This document shows, one piece after another, positions 19,511 through 28,284 of a DNA stretch of 64,000 nt. The position numbers and the translations under genes were made by a program. Position 1 is the first letter of the stretch. Every line of letters starts with the position of its first letter. The notes under the pieces are model-generated. The model saw only the letters and a list, made by a program, of their open reading frames with translations, made no database searches and had not been told where the DNA came from. Location: NCBI RefSeq assembly GCF_046546475.1, contig NZ_JBKGXS010000013.1, forward strand, positions 26,733 to 90,732, given 5' to 3'. Source of the DNA: Pseudonocardia phyllosphaerae (lineage in GTDB: Bacteria; Actinomycetota; Actinomycetes; Mycobacteriales; Pseudonocardiaceae).

Positions 19511-20478
19511 CGCCTGAGGGGCTCCCACCACGCGCGGTGCCCGGCGTACCAGGCGACGGTGTCGGCGAGGCCGGCGTCGAACGGCACCTGAGGGGTGTAG
19601 CCCAGCTCGTCGCGGATCTTGCTCCAGTCGACGGAGTAGCGGCGGTCGTGACCCTTGCGGTCGGGCACGTGCTCGACCCGTTCCGGGCCTGCGCCGACGG
19701 CGGCCAGCAGCCGGTCGGTCAGCTCGCGGTTGGTCAGCTCGGTGCCGCCGCCGATGTTGTAGGTCTCCCCGGCCCGGCCCTGCGCGGCGGCGAGCGCGAT
19801 GCCGCGGCAGTGGTCGGCGACGTGCAGCCAGTCGCGGACGTTGCCGCCGTCGCCGTAGAGCGGGACGGTGCCGCCGTCGAGCAGGTTGGTTACGAACAGC
19901 GGGATCACCTTCTCCGGGAACTGGTAGGGCCCGTAGTTGTTCGAGCAGCGGGTGATCACGACGTCGAGCCCGTGGGTGCGGGAATAGCTGCGCGCCAGCA
20001 GGTCCGAGCCCGCCTTCGCCGCCGAGTACGGCGAGTTCGGCTCCAGCGGGTCGGTCTCGGGCCAGGACCCGGTCTCGATCGAGCCGTACACCTCGTCGGT
20101 GGAGACGTGCACGAACCGGCCGACGCCGAGGTCGAGCGCGGCCTGCAGCAGCACCTGGGTGCCGACGACGTTGGTGGTCACGAAGTCCGCGGCACCGGTG
20201 ATCGAGCGGTCCACGTGGGTCTCGGCGGCGAGGTGCAGGACGAGGTCGGCGCCGCGCAGCACCTCGGCGACCCGGGCGGAGTCGCGGATGTCGGCACGGA
20301 CGACGCGCAGCCGGGGGTCGTCGCGGACGGGGTCGAGGTTCTCGATCCGCCCGGCGTAGGTGAACGCGTCGAGCACGACGACCTCGGTCGCGTCGATGCC
20401 GGGGTAGCCGGCGCCCAGCAGCGTCCGCACGAGACAGGAGCCGATGAACCCGGCTCCCCCGGTGACCACTACCCGCAC
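19507..20478 (-). CDS. rfbB: dTDP-glucose 4,6-dehydratase
   Basis: 323 residues starting with GTG at 20478. The extended SDR signature is complete: GGAGFIGS cofactor loop, HLAAETHVDRSI, STDEVYG and YSAAK, plus the family-specific RCSNNYGPYQFPEKVIP. It converts dTDP-glucose to dTDP-4-keto-6-deoxyglucose. It heads the minus-strand operon rfbB-rfbC-ugd-DUF2252-CtaJ-like-DUF5130 and is divergent from rfbD with 77 bases between the starts, which must contain both promoters. Confidence 0.96.
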   Translation of the reverse strand: MRVVVTGGAGFIGSCLVRTLLGAGYPGIDATEVVVLDAFTYAGRIENLDPVRDDPRLRVVRADIRDSARVAEVLRGADLVLHLAAETHVDRSITGAADFVTTNVVGTQVLLQAALDLGVGRFVHVSTDEVYGSIETGSWPETDPLEPNSPYSAAKAGSDLLARSYSRTHGLDVVITRCSNNYGPYQFPEKVIPLFVTNLLDGGTVPLYGDGGNVRDWLHVADHCRGIALAAAQGRAGETYNIGGGTELTNRELTDRLLAAVGAGPERVEHVPDRKGHDRRYSVDWSKIRDELGYTPQVPFDAGLADTVAWYAGHRAWWEPLRR

Positions 20479-20555
20479 GCGCCGCTCCCCTGGTTGTCGC
20501 TGCCGGTGATCAGCGTGTCAGAGTCGGGCCGGCGGATCCGACGGAGGTGGGCGCG

Positions 20556-21401
20556 ATGCGCGCATGCGTGCTGGGGGCGAACGGGCAGCTCGGGCGGGCG
20601 CTCGTGGCGAGCCTGGAGGGTCAGGACCCGGTCGGGCTGGGCCACGCCGACCTCGACATCGGCGACGCCGAGGCCGTCGCCGCGTACGACTTCTCCCCGT
20701 TCGACGTGGTGCTCAACGCGGCCGCGTGGACGAAGGTCGACGCCGCGGAGACCGACCCGGCCGGTGCGTGGCGGGCCAACGCGCTCGGGCCCGCGTACCT
20801 GACGGGTGCGGCACGCCGGCACGGGTTCGCGCTGGTCCAGGTCTCCACCGAGTACGTCTTCGACGGCACCGAGCCCGGCCCGATCCCGGAGAGCGCCCCG
20901 CTGTCCCCGCTCGGGGTGTACGGCGCGTCGAAGGCGGCCGGGGAGCTGGCGGTGCTCAGCGCGGCCGACATCCGCAGCGTCGTCGTGCGGACCAGCTGGG
21001 TCGTCGGTGACGGCGCCAACTTCGTCGCGACGATGGCGCGGCTGGCGATGAACGGGGCGAGCCCGGACGTCGTCGACGACCAGTTCGGACGCCCGACGTT
21101 CACCCACGATCTGGCCGCGGCGGTGCTCGCGCTGGCCGGCAGCGGGTCGGGGATCTACCACGTCACCAACGACGGCGAGCCGGTCTCCTGGTGCGGGCTG
21201 GCGCGGGAGATGTTCGAGCGCTGCGGGCGCGACCCGGCCGACGTCCGCGCGGTGAGCACCGCGCAATACGGGGCGGACAAGCCGCACCTGGCGCGGCGCC
21301 CGGCGAACTCGGTGCTGGACCTGAGCCGGGTGACGCTGGCCGGGATCACCATGCCGGCCTGGCGGGACGCGCTCGACGAGCACCTGGGCGTCAATTCGTG
21401 A
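20556..21401 (+). CDS. rfbD: dTDP-4-dehydrorhamnose reductase
   Basis: 281 residues, SDR fold: LGANGQLGRAL cofactor loop, NAAAWTKVDAAE, STEYVFDG and YGASKAAGE. The ATG at 20556 follows GGAGG at 20545-20549. It reduces dTDP-4-keto-L-rhamnose to dTDP-L-rhamnose, the last step of the pathway. The stop overlaps the GTG of rfbA (GTGA). It leads the plus-strand operon rfbD-rfbA-GPP34-PhoD. Confidence 0.95.
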   Translation: MRACVLGANGQLGRALVASLEGQDPVGLGHADLDIGDAEAVAAYDFSPFDVVLNAAAWTKVDAAETDPAGAWRANALGPAYLTGAARRHGFALVQVSTEYVFDGTEPGPIPESAPLSPLGVYGASKAAGELAVLSAADIRSVVVRTSWVVGDGANFVATMARLAMNGASPDVVDDQFGRPTFTHDLAAAVLALAGSGSGIYHVTNDGEPVSWCGLAREMFERCGRDPADVRAVSTAQYGADKPHLARRPANSVLDLSRVTLAGITMPAWRDALDEHLGVNS

Positions 21402-22285
21402 AGGGGATCGTGCTGGCCGGGGGCACCGGTTCCCGGCTGTTCCCGCTGACCGCGGCGGTGTCCAAGCAGCTGCTGCCGGTCTACGACAAGCCGATGATCT
21501 ACCACCCGCTGACGACGCTGATGCTCGCCGGCGTCCGCGAGATCCTGATCATCTCCACGCCGCGGGACCTGCCCGGTTTCCGGCGGCTGTTCGGCGACGG
21601 CACCCACCTCGGCCTGGAGATCTCCTACGCCGAGCAGCCGCACCCGGGCGGCCTGGCCGAGGCCTACCGGATCGGTGCCGACCACGTCCGCGGCGGCCCG
21701 TCGGCGCTCGTGCTGGGCGACAACATCTTCCACGGCGCCGGGTTCGGTGACCTGCTGCGCCGCCGGGCCGCGCAGGTGACCTCCGGTGAGGCCGGCTGCG
21801 TGCTGTTCGGCTACCCCGTCCGCGACCCCCAGCGCTACGGCGTCGGCGAAGCCGACCACGACGGCAGGCTCCTGTCCATCGAGGAGAAGCCCGAACGCCC
21901 CCGCTCCGACCGCGCCATCACCGGCCTCTACCTCTACGACGACCAGGTCGTCGACATCGCCGCCGCCATCCGACCCGGCCCCCGCGGCGAACTCGAGATC
22001 ACCGACGTCAACCGCGCCTACCTCCACCAAGGACGCGCCCACCTCCAGGACCTCGGCCGCGGCTTCGCCTGGCTCGACACCGGCACCCACGAATCCCTCA
22101 CCGAAGCCGGCCAATACGTCCGCACCCTCGAGAACCGCCAGGGCATCCGCATCGCCTGCATCGAAGAAGTCGCCCTGCGCATGGGCTACATCGACGCCGA
22201 CCAGTGCGCGAAACTCGGCGAGGCCCAGCTCGGCTCGGGCTACGGGGAGTACGTCGTCGAGGTGGCGCGGCAGTTCGCCCGCTGA
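21398..22285 (+). CDS. rfbA: Glucose-1-phosphate thymidylyltransferase
   Basis: 295 residues from a GTG overlapping the rfbD stop. The nucleotidyltransferase signature LAGGTGSRLFPLT, SKQLLPVYDKPMIYHPL, LGDNIFHG and ITDVNRAYL are all present. It joins glucose-1-phosphate and dTTP to dTDP-glucose, the first step of rhamnose synthesis. From about 21800 the codons become almost uniformly C-ending, a local bias also seen in gmd and fcl; this may reflect strong expression or recent exchange between strains. Confidence 0.96.
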   Translation: MKGIVLAGGTGSRLFPLTAAVSKQLLPVYDKPMIYHPLTTLMLAGVREILIISTPRDLPGFRRLFGDGTHLGLEISYAEQPHPGGLAEAYRIGADHVRGGPSALVLGDNIFHGAGFGDLLRRRAAQVTSGEAGCVLFGYPVRDPQRYGVGEADHDGRLLSIEEKPERPRSDRAITGLYLYDDQVVDIAAAIRPGPRGELEITDVNRAYLHQGRAHLQDLGRGFAWLDTGTHESLTEAGQYVRTLENRQGIRIACIEEVALRMGYIDADQCAKLGEAQLGSGYGEYVVEVARQFAR

Positions 22286-22299
22286 GTAGTGTTCGCGAG

Positions 22300-22977
22300 A
22301 TGGGGTCGCGGTCGCTGCTCGTCGCCGAGGACATGCTGCTCATCGCGCTCGACGACGACACGGGCAAGCTGGGCTGGTTCGACCCGCGGAACCTGTTCGG
22401 CGCACTGCTGTGCGACCTGATCGACCGCGGCGCGGTCACCGTCGATCCGAAGAAGAAGCTGCACCTCGCCGACGCGCCCGAGCATCCGGCGCTGCTGGCG
22501 CTGTTCGACACGATGGCCGCGTCGACGAAGCCGCGCACGATCGAGCACTGGCTCGGCACGTTCCCGTGGAAGCACTCCAAGCCGGCCGCGCTGACCGCAC
22601 AGCAGCTCGTCGCGGACGGGGTGCTGCAGGAGCAGAGCGACAGGGTCCTCGGTCTGTTCCGCACGACCCGGTTGCCCGAGGCCGACCCCGGCCCCGAACG
22701 CGCGCTGCGCGACCGGCTGAAGCTGATCCTCGTCGACGGCTCCGACCCCGGCGCCCACGACGCCCTGCTGGTCACGTTCCTGCACCACAACCAGCTGGTG
22801 AAGGACGCACTCGACGGCGCCGACGGCGAGCAGAGCCGGGCCGGGCGGCGGCGGGCGAAGCAGATCGCGAAGGACCTCAAGACCAACCCGGTCGTGAAGG
22901 CGCAGCTGGATGCGGCGGTCGCGGCCGCGGCGGTGAGCATCGCGGGTGCGGCGGTCGTGACGGCGTCCGGGACCTGA
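22300..22977 (+). CDS. GPP34 (Golgi phosphoprotein 3-like) family protein
   Basis: 225 residues. The pattern LLVAEDMLLIALDDDTGKLGW, ALLCDLIDRGAVTVD, EHWLGTFPWKH, LVADGVLQEQ and FRTTRLPEADPGPE matches the GPP34 family, known in eukaryotes as GOLPH3, a phosphoinositide-binding adaptor that retains glycosyltransferases. Bacterial members are common in actinomycetes but have no settled role. The start ATG at 22300 lies 14 bases after rfbA, and PhoD follows 15 bases after its stop. Its place after the rhamnose genes is compatible with a role in organising glycan enzymes at the membrane, by analogy only. Confidence 0.85.
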   Translation: MGSRSLLVAEDMLLIALDDDTGKLGWFDPRNLFGALLCDLIDRGAVTVDPKKKLHLADAPEHPALLALFDTMAASTKPRTIEHWLGTFPWKHSKPAALTAQQLVADGVLQEQSDRVLGLFRTTRLPEADPGPERALRDRLKLILVDGSDPGAHDALLVTFLHHNQLVKDALDGADGEQSRAGRRRAKQIAKDLKTNPVVKAQLDAAVAAAAVSIAGAAVVTASGT

Positions 22978-22992
22978 TGCCAGGGTGGGGCC

Positions 22993-24912
22993 GTGCGCTC
23001 CCCCACCCCGATCAGCCGGATCCAGTACGCGCTCTTCCGGCTCGGCCAGTGGCAGCTGGGCCACCGCGGCGGCCCGGAGAACGACATCACGCCCGGCCTC
23101 GCCGTCGTCGGGAAGGACGCCGGGCAGCACCACGTGCGGCTCTGGATCGGCACGCTCCGGCACGGTTCCGACGCCGAGACGCTCGACGCGACCGTCACCG
23201 TGCGCGGCCAGGCCGGCGACGCGCAGGTCACCACCACCCTGCTGCGCTACGGCTTCGACGACGAGCGCCCGATCTCCGGCTGGAAGCCCGGCACCCGGTT
23301 CTTCCACGGCCACGTGCTCGTGGACGGGCTGGCCCCGGATGCGACCGGCACCGCCACCGTCGAGCTCGCCGCGGGTCCCGGCGGCGACGCGCCGCTGCGC
23401 GCGTCCTGCCGGATCCGCACGCTGCCGGCCCGGATCGAGGTCGGCTCGTCGTTCACCGCACTCGTCGGGTCCTGCTACGACGCCGACACCGACGACACCG
23501 ACGAGTTCGACGCCGCCTTCACCCACCTGCGCGACGAGGTCGCCGCCCCGGACCTGTCACTGCTGGTCGGCGACCAGGTCTACGCCGACGCGCCCGCCCT
23601 GTTCTACGCGCTGATGGCGCGCCGCACGCCGCGGACCTACGCACTGCTGGAGTACTGGACGTCGTGGGGCATGCAGGCCGGGCGGCGCGGCATGCGGACG
23701 ATGCTCGCGCACGGCCCGCACTGGTTCCTGCCCGACGACCACGAGTTCTGGAACAACTGGCCGCACGCCTCGGTCACGGCGAAGCACTCGTACTCCAACA
23801 TCGTCAAGGCGGCCGTCGGCGGGCTGCGCCGGTGGGCGGCGCGGCTCGGCCGCCGGCCCGGGGCCGAGATCCCGGCCCCGGCGGACCCGGGCCCGCCGCC
23901 GACGGACCCGCTGGTGCAGAGCTACCACCCCGTCCATCCCGACGAGTGGGACGCGTGGAGCCGGGCCGCGTTCGACCTCTACGGCTCGTTCCAGACCCCG
24001 AGCGTGCACGAGTACGAGACCGGCCGGATCACCCGCGGGCAGCTCGACGACGACGATCCCCGCCGCCCGCCGCGCGACGGGCCGCGCGGTGAGGTCCACC
24101 GGCCGCTGAACCGGCTCGTGCAGCGCATCGACCTGGGCGCGGTGCAGGTCGCGATGCTCGACACCCGGACCCGGCGGGTGCGGCGCACCGACGACCCGCG
24201 CTACTCCGCCTTCGTCGACGACGAGTACCTGCACGAGGTCCTGGCGGTCGCCGCCGAGGCGCCGATCCTGGTGCTGGTCACGCCGCAGCCGCTGCTCGAC
24301 CCGCCCGGCTGGCGGCGGAAGGCCGACGCGCCGCTGCGGTACCGGCTCAAGCGCCCGGCCGACACCCGCACGTCGGACTACACCTACCGCTACGGATGGT
24401 TCTGGGACGAGCTCGTCCGCGCCCGCGACGGGCGCCCGACGATCACCGTCGGCGGCGACATCCACTCCAGCTACCTCGGGTACGCGCCGTCGGTGCCGCT
24501 GCTGGAGGTGGTGTCCTCGCCGATGTCGCTGGTCGCCGGGGCGACCCTGCCCGACCGGCTGCTCGCGCTCCCCCGGCTGCTCACCGGGCGCGGCCCGCAC
24601 GACGAGTACGCGGCGGGCACCGTGCTGGCGAGCGTGGAGGACCTGTGCAGCACCGGGCCGCGGGACCGGTCGCCGGAGGACCACACCGCGGTCTCGCTGG
24701 CCTCGCTGGGCGCCGGGAACCCGGAGGGCCTCGGGCTGCTGGAGTTCTCCCGGCCCGACGAACACCGGTTCGTGGTGACCGCGTCGCTGCATCTGCGGGC
24801 GTCGCTGGCCCGGGGGTCCACCGACGGCAGGCAGCAGGTCACCGCGGAGCTGTTCACCGACCGCCGGGGGCCGGAGGCGCTGCGGGTGCTCGGCGATCCC
24901 CGGCGGGCGTGA
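22993..24912 (+). CDS. PhoD-like metallophosphatase
   Basis: 639 residues from a GTG. Metal-binding motifs of the PhoD/metallophosphatase type are visible: ALVGSCYDAD, LLVGDQVYAD, DDHEFWNNW and VGGDIHSSYLG. No signal peptide or Tat motif is seen, unlike classic secreted PhoD, so it is likely cytoplasmic. The N-terminal 130 residues form a beta-sandwich-like leader. It hydrolyses phosphomono- or diesters in general; a nucleotide-sugar or lipid-phosphate substrate would fit its place behind rfbD-rfbA-GPP34 but is unproven. Confidence 0.85.
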   Translation: MRSPTPISRIQYALFRLGQWQLGHRGGPENDITPGLAVVGKDAGQHHVRLWIGTLRHGSDAETLDATVTVRGQAGDAQVTTTLLRYGFDDERPISGWKPGTRFFHGHVLVDGLAPDATGTATVELAAGPGGDAPLRASCRIRTLPARIEVGSSFTALVGSCYDADTDDTDEFDAAFTHLRDEVAAPDLSLLVGDQVYADAPALFYALMARRTPRTYALLEYWTSWGMQAGRRGMRTMLAHGPHWFLPDDHEFWNNWPHASVTAKHSYSNIVKAAVGGLRRWAARLGRRPGAEIPAPADPGPPPTDPLVQSYHPVHPDEWDAWSRAAFDLYGSFQTPSVHEYETGRITRGQLDDDDPRRPPRDGPRGEVHRPLNRLVQRIDLGAVQVAMLDTRTRRVRRTDDPRYSAFVDDEYLHEVLAVAAEAPILVLVTPQPLLDPPGWRRKADAPLRYRLKRPADTRTSDYTYRYGWFWDELVRARDGRPTITVGGDIHSSYLGYAPSVPLLEVVSSPMSLVAGATLPDRLLALPRLLTGRGPHDEYAAGTVLASVEDLCSTGPRDRSPEDHTAVSLASLGAGNPEGLGLLEFSRPDEHRFVVTASLHLRASLARGSTDGRQQVTAELFTDRRGPEALRVLGDPRRA

Positions 24913-24913
24913 C

Positions 24914-24928
24914 GCGGCTCAGAGCCGC
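24914..24928. terminator. Possible short hairpin between convergent genes
   Basis: GCGGC-TCAGA-GCCGC forms a 5-bp stem at the junction of the converging PhoD and aminotransferase genes, overlapping the end of the latter. There is no T-tract. It is a weak candidate. Confidence 0.3.
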
Positions 24929-26253
24929 CGCGGTGCCGCGAGCGACCGGTGCGCCGGCGCGACCGGGCGCCCGGCGAACAGCCGCTCCGGCTGCCCCGTC
25001 TCCAGCGCCTTGCGGTAGGCGGGCAGCGCACCGCGGACCGCGTCGACGGTCCGCGCGACGTCGTCGTCGGTGTGCGCGGCGGAGATGACGTAGGACTGGC
25101 CCAGCACCCCGCGCTGCAGGGTCTCGGCCAGGAACAGCGTCCGCATCGGCTGGGACGGGTTGCCGTCGGCGTCGCGGGTGCGGAAGACCAGGCAGGACGG
25201 CCGCCCCGCGGTGTCGAGGAACTGCTCGACACCCTCGGCCCTGGCCACCTCGGCGACCCCGGCTGCGAGCGCCGCACCCTGGCGTTCCATGACGCCGATC
25301 GGGTCGGTCTCGGCGTAGGCCCGCACCACCGCACGGAACGCGGCCAGCGACACCGTTTCGGCGCCGTGGGTGGACGACAGCAGGAACACCCGCTCCCGGT
25401 CGGTCGCCAGCCCGCCGAGCTCCATGAGCTCCCGCTTCCCGGCGATCGCCGAGATCGGGAAGCCGTTGCCCATCGCCTTGCCCCAGGTCGACAGGTCCGG
25501 GGTGACGCCGTAGAGCCCCTGGGCGCCGTGCTCCGACCAGCGGAAACCGGTGATCGTCTCGTCGAAGACCAGTACGGTGCCGTGCTCGTCGCAGAGCGCC
25601 CGGAGGCCCTCGAGGTAGCCGGGCTCCGGCTCGCACAGCGACGTCGCCGGCTCCAGGATCACGCAGGCGACGCGGCCGCGGTCGGTCTCCAGGAGCTCGC
25701 GGACGGCGTCGAGGTCGTTGTAGGGGAACGAGCGCGCGAGCCCGCGGGTGGTCTCGGGGACGCCGGCGCGGATCGGCAGGCTGCCGACGAACCAGTCCTG
25801 CGAGGAGAAGTACGGGTGGTCGTGGCAGTAGGCCACGAGGTCACGGCCGGTCGCGGCGCGGGCCAGCCGGACCGCGGCCGAGGTCGCGTCGGAGGCGTTC
25901 TTGCCGAACTTGACCATGTCCGCGCCCGGGACCAGGCGCAGGAAGTCCTCGGCCGCGGCGAGCTCCAGCTCGGTGGGGCGGCTGAACGACAGGCCGTCGT
26001 CGAGGACCGCGCGCACGGCGTCGACGACGGGCCGGTAGCCGTGCCCGAGGGTCACCGCCCGCATGCCCATGCCGTACTCGACGTAGGTGTTGCCGTCGAC
26101 GTCGCGGACCCGGGCGCCGGAGCCTCCGACCAGTACCGGGGCCATGCCCTCCGGGTACTGGTCGGAGCCCTTGGCGAACGTGTGCGCTCCCCCGGGGACG
26201 AGCCGGTGGAGGCGGTCCTGCAGAGCGTTCGAGCGGGCGAAGCCGGCGGTCAT
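24919..26253 (-). CDS. Glutamate-1-semialdehyde aminomutase-like PLP aminotransferase
   Basis: 444 residues of the class III aminotransferase fold. It shows VPGGAHTFAKG, GMGMRAVTLGH, VKFGKNASDATSAAVRLAR, VFDETITGFRW and the PLP lysine in STWGKAMGNGFP. It is unlikely to be the tetrapyrrole enzyme HemL because it sits with an SAF oxidoreductase and an RmlC-like protein; such versions occur in polysaccharide and natural-product clusters, where they transaminate or isomerise sugar or amino-acid-like substrates. It is the third gene of that minus-strand trio, 53 bases after the oxidoreductase gene. Confidence 0.88.
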   Translation of the reverse strand: MTAGFARSNALQDRLHRLVPGGAHTFAKGSDQYPEGMAPVLVGGSGARVRDVDGNTYVEYGMGMRAVTLGHGYRPVVDAVRAVLDDGLSFSRPTELELAAAEDFLRLVPGADMVKFGKNASDATSAAVRLARAATGRDLVAYCHDHPYFSSQDWFVGSLPIRAGVPETTRGLARSFPYNDLDAVRELLETDRGRVACVILEPATSLCEPEPGYLEGLRALCDEHGTVLVFDETITGFRWSEHGAQGLYGVTPDLSTWGKAMGNGFPISAIAGKRELMELGGLATDRERVFLLSSTHGAETVSLAAFRAVVRAYAETDPIGVMERQGAALAAGVAEVARAEGVEQFLDTAGRPSCLVFRTRDADGNPSQPMRTLFLAETLQRGVLGQSYVISAAHTDDDVARTVDAVRGALPAYRKALETGQPERLFAGRPVAPAHRSLAAPRRL

Positions 26254-26306
26254 ACCTGCTCAGTCGCCGCAGGCCCGCCCGGTGTTAGGGCTGTGCCCGG
26301 TTCGGC

Positions 26307-27590
26307 TCAGCCGAACAGCTCGTTCTGCTCCTGGCGCAGCTGGTCGATCAGCCGGCCCTCGGGCAGCGTCACGTCGTCGTAGGTGAGCGCGGCGTCCTTG
26401 GCGACGTCGTTCTTCAGCACGCAGCCCTCGGCGACGCCCATCGGCAGCAGCTTCTCGTCCCGGGTCACCGAGCTCGCCTCGGCGACGCCGTAGGTGTCGT
26501 AGCCACCGAGGCCGTCGAGGGTGTGCCCGGCCTTCAGATCCTGCTTGGCGATCGCCACGACGTCGACCAGCTGGCCGGCCGGCGGGGTGAGCGCGGCGTC
26601 GGCGAAGTCGACGGCGCGGGCGATCGTGTTCGGCACCTCGAAGTGGCACAGGTGGTACGGCGTGTAGAAGCAGTACAGCGGGCCCTCGCCCAGCTTGTAC
26701 AGGTTCAGGTAGTGCCGCTGCTTCGGGTCGTCGTGCGTGCCCAGCACGTAGACGCCCGGGCCCGGCTTGGCCCCGACGACGTAGTCGACGACGCCGCCCA
26801 GCTCGCGCAGCTCGTCCACGTCGTAGGCGGTGGTGAGCTCGTCGACGTGGCCGGCGTGGTCGCGGCCGTACATGCCGCGCTTACCGACGGTCAGGCCGAA
26901 CGCGTTGGCCACGATCGCCTGCTCGAACGACACCTTGGTGCCGTCGGCGAAGCTGGTGACCATGTAGGGGTCCTGGCCCCACTTCTCGGCGAACGCCTGC
27001 TGGGTAGTCGGCGTGCGGTACTCGTCCTGCAGGCCCTTGATGTTGCCCGCGACGAGCGGCGTGACGCCGAGGCCCTTCACGAAGCGCAGCAGGTTGGCCT
27101 GCACGCCGGGCTGGTCGCCGTCGGCGCCGGTGAGGATCACGCCGGCCTTGCGGGCGCGCTCGGCCAGCAGCGGGCCGACGGTGCCGTCGAGCTCGGCGTT
27201 CATCGTGACCACCGGCAGGCCGCGGTCGATCGCGGCGACGGTGACCCGGGCGCCGAACTCGACCGCGCCGGTGACGTCGACGAGCACGTCGATGTTCTGC
27301 GCGGCGACCAGGGCGAACGCGTCCCCGAGGACGGCCGGGGTGCCGGCGGCGATCGCGTCGTCGACCTCGGCGGTCGTCGAGACCTCGACCGGCTCCAGGC
27401 CGGCCTCGGTGTAGGCGCGCACCGCGGTGGCCACGGTGCGGTTGGCGATCGCCACGACGTCCATGCCCGGCACGGAGTTCGTGATCTGGTTGACCAGGCC
27501 GCGGCCCATGAACCCGGCGCCGACCAGGCCGACGCGGATCGGCCGGTTCTCCGCGGCGCGCTTGGCGAGCGCGTTGTCGACGATGATCAT
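26307..27590 (-). CDS. SAF-domain, homoserine dehydrogenase-like NAD(P) oxidoreductase
   Basis: 427 residues. The N-terminal Rossmann domain begins IRVGLVGAGFMGRGLVNQI; DVLVDVTGAVEFGARV and VVTMNAELDGTVGP follow, and the C-terminal part reads GHTLDGLGGYDTYGVAE, typical of the SAF-containing homoserine dehydrogenase-like family. The ATG at 27590 overlaps the stop of the RmlC-like gene (ATGA). Frame extension further upstream runs through that gene and is a shadow. It probably oxidises or reduces a hydroxyacid-like intermediate that the neighbouring aminotransferase then aminates. The substrate is unknown. Confidence 0.88.
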   Translation of the reverse strand: MIIVDNALAKRAAENRPIRVGLVGAGFMGRGLVNQITNSVPGMDVVAIANRTVATAVRAYTEAGLEPVEVSTTAEVDDAIAAGTPAVLGDAFALVAAQNIDVLVDVTGAVEFGARVTVAAIDRGLPVVTMNAELDGTVGPLLAERARKAGVILTGADGDQPGVQANLLRFVKGLGVTPLVAGNIKGLQDEYRTPTTQQAFAEKWGQDPYMVTSFADGTKVSFEQAIVANAFGLTVGKRGMYGRDHAGHVDELTTAYDVDELRELGGVVDYVVGAKPGPGVYVLGTHDDPKQRHYLNLYKLGEGPLYCFYTPYHLCHFEVPNTIARAVDFADAALTPPAGQLVDVVAIAKQDLKAGHTLDGLGGYDTYGVAEASSVTRDEKLLPMGVAEGCVLKNDVAKDAALTYDDVTLPEGRLIDQLRQEQNELFG

Positions 27591-28156
27591 CGGCGGGCCT
27601 CCGCGAGGGTGTCGGCGAAGTCGGGGTTGTCCGCCAGCAGCGGCCAGTTCGCGTCCTTGTCGGAGATGTGGGCGACCTCGATCGGCCACTCGACGCCGAT
27701 CGTCGGGTCGTTCCAGCGCAGGCCGCGCTCGGCGCCCGGGGTGTAGGGCGTCGAGACCTGGTAGATCGTCGTCGCGTCCGGGGTCAGGGTCAGGTAGGCG
27801 TGCGCGAAGTTCCGCGGCACGTACATGGCCGTGTAGTTGTCCTGGGACAGCTCGGCGCCGAACCACTGCAGGTAGGTGTCGGAGTCCGGGCGGAGGTCGA
27901 CGATGACGTCGTAGATCGCGCCGCGGACGCAGCGGATGACCTTCACCTCGGCGTTGGGCTCCAGCTGGTAGTGGAAGCCGCGCAGGGTGCCCGCCTCGTG
28001 GTTGTACGAGAGGTTGCACTGGGTGATCGTCGGGTCGAGCCCGGCGTCGAGGAACTCCTGCTCGCAGAAGGCGCGGGCGAAGAACCCACGGTCGTCCTCG
28101 AGTCGCTTGAGGTCGATCAGCGCCGAACCAGGGAGCGGCGTCGGGTGGATGTCCAT
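27587..28156 (-). CDS. RmlC-like dTDP-4-keto-sugar 3,5-epimerase family protein
   Basis: 189 residues with the RmlC cupin pattern: DDRGFFARAF, GTLRGFHYQ, VKVIRCVRGAIYDVIVDLRPDS, VPRNFAHAYLTL and SDKDANWP. It differs clearly from the rfbC product at 18881 and is closer to RmlC-like proteins found in clusters with aminotransferases. It starts at ATG 28156 and is first of the trio. It may epimerise a distinct keto-sugar, so a second deoxysugar besides rhamnose is possible. Confidence 0.88.
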   Translation of the reverse strand: MDIHPTPLPGSALIDLKRLEDDRGFFARAFCEQEFLDAGLDPTITQCNLSYNHEAGTLRGFHYQLEPNAEVKVIRCVRGAIYDVIVDLRPDSDTYLQWFGAELSQDNYTAMYVPRNFAHAYLTLTPDATTIYQVSTPYTPGAERGLRWNDPTIGVEWPIEVAHISDKDANWPLLADNPDFADTLAEARR

Positions 28157-28284
28157 ACTCCTAGGGTCGCGTACCGGGGTGTCCGGGTTGCCGCCACCCC
28201 CTGTCGCGGTGACCGGGATAACGCGGCCGGACACCGTGGGTGACCGGCGGTAACGGCAGCGGCACTCCTGGCGAACCTCTCCAC

